NCBI GenBank assembly: GCA_009176605.1
Contig: SEYY01021979.1
Location: 50,001 to 91,837 of the forward strand
DNA from: Armadillidium nasatum
Taxonomy: Eukaryota; Arthropoda; Malacostraca; Isopoda; Armadillidiidae
DNA length: 41,837 nt
Direction of reading: 5' to 3'
In this document: positions 32,982 through 41,837 of the stretch, in pieces
How the letters are laid out: each line of letters opens with the position of its first letter
Numbering within the stretch: position 1 is the stretch's first letter
Notes under the pieces: generated by a model
Told to the model about the DNA's origin: nothing
Databases searched by the model: none
What the model saw: only the letters and a program-made list of their open reading frames with translations
Translations under genes and position numbers: made by a program

Positions 32982-33100
32982 CCGAGACTCTTTGTTGACT
33001 TTACTATAGTGTCTCCCTATGTAACCTTTATTCAAGAAAGAAAGACTCATCACTTCAAGGTCAAGACTCTCTTTGTTGAGAGTAAGAGACCTTTTTCTAC

Positions 33101-33480
33101 AAGGTACAAGGTAAGGTTTTCGACTCATTCATTAAGTTTAGACGTCTTTAAAATGTAAGAGTTTTTGCTTGTTCGTTAAGTCCTCAGAATTCGAAGGTGT
33201 AAGATATGAGTTATATTTTCCTTTTAAATCTTTCTTACTATCATATCTATTGCCTACTCCTCAAATATATAACTGCGTAACGTTCTTATTTATATGGAAT
33301 TCGTATAAGAAGGAACTTCAAAAGCAACAAAACCTTTTGAAAAAATTCAAAGTAAGTCTCCTCTTATTATTTAATTGTAAAACTAACTACGACCCTTCTC
33401 TTTCAGGTCTAATAATAAAAGCTCAAACCCTGAGTTTTTATAATTATTTTCGGAACTCTCTCATCCATATTCAGGCCAGT
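33101..33480. other. Boundary between I-like LINE and BEL fragment, no clear feature
   Basis: AT-rich. The minus strand faintly continues BEL-type text (FFQKVLLLLKFLL, where BEL pol has a leucine-rich linker) but with stops. No coding call is made. Confidence 0.3.
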
Positions 33481-34700
33481 ATATGGGTGTAGAATCCAGC
33501 CATTTAGGTCCATACTGCCAGAATGATAAATTTTTTCGAAACTCAGATATAGTCAATCCTCTAGTGAGTAAGTCGGCTGGGTTTTCTTCTGACCTCACGA
33601 AATGAAATTCAGGAATGAGAGAGATTACGGTCTTCTTTTAATGAAGAAACTATTTTTTTAATATATTGTATTCTATTCTTTATGAATACACATTTGTTTT
33701 TTCTTCCCTCATGTAGTATCCAGGCCACAGACACTTGTGAATTCGAAAATATATTTAAGGTTTTAAACTCTGAATCTTGAAAGCATCCTAGAACTTGAGG
33801 TAAGCATTTCAATGCCAAAAAACTGATAAAAGCTCCAAGCATGGCAGTGTTCTCCCTTTCAAAGGAGAGACTTTACCCTTAGACCAAAGAATGCTGGGTG
33901 CTTTGGTTTTGAGGATATATACATTACGAAGCTATAGCATGAAGAACTTGCGTCACAAAATATGTTAAGTGACAAGTAGGAGCCCTCTGTCTGAAAATAA
34001 GATCTTTTGAATGTAATTTCTTTCAAAGAAATTAAATCTAGACGCAACTTTTCCCATGAGGTTTTCAATTCTTCGTTGATTTTATCTTCCCAACTCATTT
34101 CCTGTTCCCATGTCTTCCTCATAAGAAGACGTCCACGTATGGTAACTGGAAGAAACAGTGATAAGGGGTCGAAAACTTTAAATATTTGTGAGAAAAGTTG
34201 ACGTTTCGAATTGGCCGAGTCGATTTCAAAATCACTCAATCTAAGAGTGTCAGATGAGGTGTTGAGCAAATATCCCAAAACTTTTTCTTCTGAGCTTTAG
34301 CCTCGAACATTTCTCTTAGCTCAGGGTTATTTAAATTCCAACTGCATAAATCGAATCTACCAACGCACATTATTGAAGTGGTCTAACAAAAGATTTCTTT
34401 TAAATTGTAAATAGAAGAGTTGGAATATATAAAATTATCCATATATAAATTATTTTCCAATAAGGAAGAACAGGGATCTGGATGATACTGTTTTGCATGG
34501 TGTCTTATAACATGCAGCTCCCAAGATATAAGGACTTAATGATAGCCAGAAAATGATAGAGGTGTAACGATAGGTATGAAGCACACCTCTTTCCCAGAAG
34601 AAGCAGAATCTATTACGATCTTCATCCTTTTTAAGACGAATCAGCAAAAAGGCTTTCGAAATGTCTACTAGTACGACATTTTTTTGTTCGAAATTTTATT
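33480..34700 (-). mobile_element. BEL/Pao LTR retrotransposon pol fragment, decayed
   Basis: The minus strand reads VVLVDISKAFLLIRLKKDED (RT A box, near 34680), YTSIIFWLSLSPYILGA (B-box position) and LYMDNFI (C box, where YVDD is usual, near 34445). Then KVLGYLLNTSSDTLRLSDFE and QIFKVFDPLSLFLPVTIRGR, the BEL hallmark IFDPLGLLSPVTI. RNase H text follows (LNIFCDASSSCYSFVMYI, WILHEGRKNKCVFIKNRIQY, then SEENPADLLT and GPKWLDS in other frames), all characteristic of BEL/Pao. There is no gag, integrase or LTR, and many stops. It is a dead fragment. Confidence 0.88.
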
Positions 34701-34715
34701 ATACTCATAGGCTAT

Positions 34716-34943
34716 TTGCTTTTAAGACCCATGCCAAAACCAATACGATTTTCGCCTGTGCCCAAAAACCTATATGACCAACGTAGTTTCCACTGGTGGA
34801 CACAAGGCTCTATTAACCCTACAATGAGACCTACTGACATTTTTTATGGGTATGACGATCTAGCAAGCCTGTTTTTGTTTTTAGATGTTATGGCCCACTC
34901 GGTAGTACCATTCTTTCGGCCTAAACTTCTCTCACAAGAATAG
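34716..34943 (+). other. Unassigned exon-like open frame
   Basis: An acceptor-like TATTTGCTTTTAAG precedes a 75-codon open frame with protein-like composition: PKPIRFSPVPKNLYDQRSF, WWTQGSINPTMRPTDIFYG, DDLASLFLFLDVMAHSVV. It is antisense to, and just beyond, the BEL fragment, and does not read as BEL in any frame. I do not recognise the family. It could be an exon remnant, another element, or chance. Confidence 0.2.
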
Positions 34944-34949
34944 TTTGAC

Positions 34950-35770
<821 letters not shown>

Positions 35771-35922
35771 TATACGTATGCATCGTGGCAGGGTTGTTAG
35801 ACCCAGTTTTTAAGAGCTAAAACAGGTGCTATGAGTGATTAACAGAAATGCTTCTGCTGTCTCATCATCTCAAATTGTCAAAAGATTCACTTCATCTCAA
35901 ATAATTTAAAATAATTTATTCA

Positions 35923-36078
<156 letters not shown>

Positions 36079-36139
36079 TTAAGATTAGTTATGTTTGGCA
36101 ACTTTTTATTCATTGCTTATTCAATTTATGTTTGGCAAG

Positions 36140-37703
<1,564 letters not shown>

Positions 37704-37737
37704 TATTTAAAATTAATTTTTCCTTTGTCGTATTATA

Positions 37738-37760
37738 AATTATTATTATTATTATTATTA

Positions 37761-37795
<35 letters not shown>

Positions 37796-37796
37796 G
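37738..37796. repeat. (TTA)n microsatellite
   Basis: About 19 units with one TCA variant. Confidence 0.95.
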
Positions 37797-38866
<1,070 letters not shown>

Positions 38867-38903
38867 ATTAAAGATAAATATTATAATAATAATACTAATA
38901 ATT

Positions 38904-39041
38904 TTAGAGTCCTCTTTTATTAGAACCGTAGTTGACATTTTGCTCTGAGGAGACGAGCCCATCTTCCTCATCCAGAAGTGTTCTCATGAGTGGGCTTCTG
39001 CTTTGAGAAGATGAAAAAGATCCACGTCTGCTATCGGCCAT
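38904..39041 (-). CDS. Possible first coding exon of an unidentified host gene
   Basis: Minus-strand ATG at 39041-39039 in strong context (A at -3, G at +4) opens 45 codons: [39 protein letters not shown], then SNKRGL and a stop. The Ser/Arg-rich start, an acidic leucine motif (MRTLLDEED) and the NYGS ending resemble cytosolic N-termini of endolysosomal or transporter membrane proteins, but I cannot name a family. If it is spliced, the donor must lie before the stop, for instance TACG/GTTCTA near 38922, which is weak. It could also be a small chance ORF. Confidence 0.35.
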   Translation of the reverse strand: MADSRRGSFSSSQSRSPLMRTLLDEEDGLVSSEQNVNYGSNKRGL

Positions 39042-39105
39042 GTTCGAATGGTTCAGAGTAAGGAAGGCGGACATTCCCACCCAGCTTACTTCTGTGTCTC
39101 TGTAC

Positions 39106-41837
<2,732 letters not shown>

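Larger units (their letters stand above)
27531..33100 (+). mobile_element. I-clade-like LINE, nearly full length, two ORFs with RNase H, inactivated by frameshifts
   Basis: About 5.5 kb element: a short GC-rich 5' UTR, ORF1 with CCHC zinc knuckles (27674-29174), and ORF2 with AP endonuclease, RT, RNase H and a C-terminal CCHC zinc motif (29174-32981). ORF2 overlaps the ORF1 stop as TAATG. RNase H in a LINE points to the I group (I, LOA, R1 and relatives). At least five frameshifts or stops disable it, yet most domains are intact, so it is younger than its neighbours. The 3' end is not sharply defined; unlike the other LINEs here there is no TA tail. It is the largest block in the window without any TA array. 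Confidence 0.85.

Overview
ORGANISM AND OVERALL CHARACTER. The window is AT-rich animal nuclear DNA. Its genes are split by GT-AG introns, and it is crowded with very long dinucleotide microsatellites and decayed transposons. The (TA)n density (about 30 arrays of 100-280 bp plus one (TC)n of about 480 bp) and the LINE, mariner, BEL/Pao and Tigger mix suggest an arthropod, most likely a decapod crustacean. The species assignment is inference. HOST GENES. (1) The plus strand carries the last five coding exons of CYFIP/Sra-1 (548-642, 4386-4458, 6505-6674, 7435-7582, 12913-13104), a subunit of the WAVE regulatory complex. They cover roughly the C-terminal 225 residues; earlier exons lie left of the window. 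Frame and splice sites agree throughout, except for one extra T in exon 4386-4458 that creates a TGA just before its donor. (2) The minus strand carries the last two recognised exons of a pancreatic-lipase-family gene (24284-24101 and 23573-23405). They include the catalytic His in a CDH motif and a C-terminal hydrophobic helix. (3) A minus-strand ATG in good Kozak context at 39041 opens a 45-residue, host-like, Ser/acid-rich reading frame that may be a first coding exon. LAYOUT. 1-13.1 kb: CYFIP exons, with introns filled by LINE fragments, a (TC)n array inside one LINE, an inverted-repeat element fragment, a decayed gag/ORF1-like region, hAT and mariner remnants. 13.1-23.0 kb: CYFIP 3' flank, then a complete but dead mariner, hAT pieces, another mariner fragment, a 1.15 kb element with 75-bp inverted arms, and a Tigger/pogo remnant. 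23.0-26.3 kb: lipase exons, a tandem repeat, a tRNA-derived SINE and a minus-strand LINE. 26.4-33.1 kb: a minus-strand 5'-truncated LINE abutting a nearly full-length two-ORF, RNase H-bearing I-like LINE. 33.2-34.7 kb: a minus-strand BEL/Pao pol fragment. 35.6-41.8 kb: TA arrays and further LINE copies. COMMON THREAD. Copies of three distinct LINE families, and the outer ends of the inverted-repeat element, pass directly into (TA)n. Mariner and Tigger copies, which target TA, sit inside TA arrays. The microsatellite landscape therefore looks built by transposon tails and insertion targets, and arrays have grown right up to several splice sites. No bacterial-type features, CRISPR array or rRNA gene was seen.
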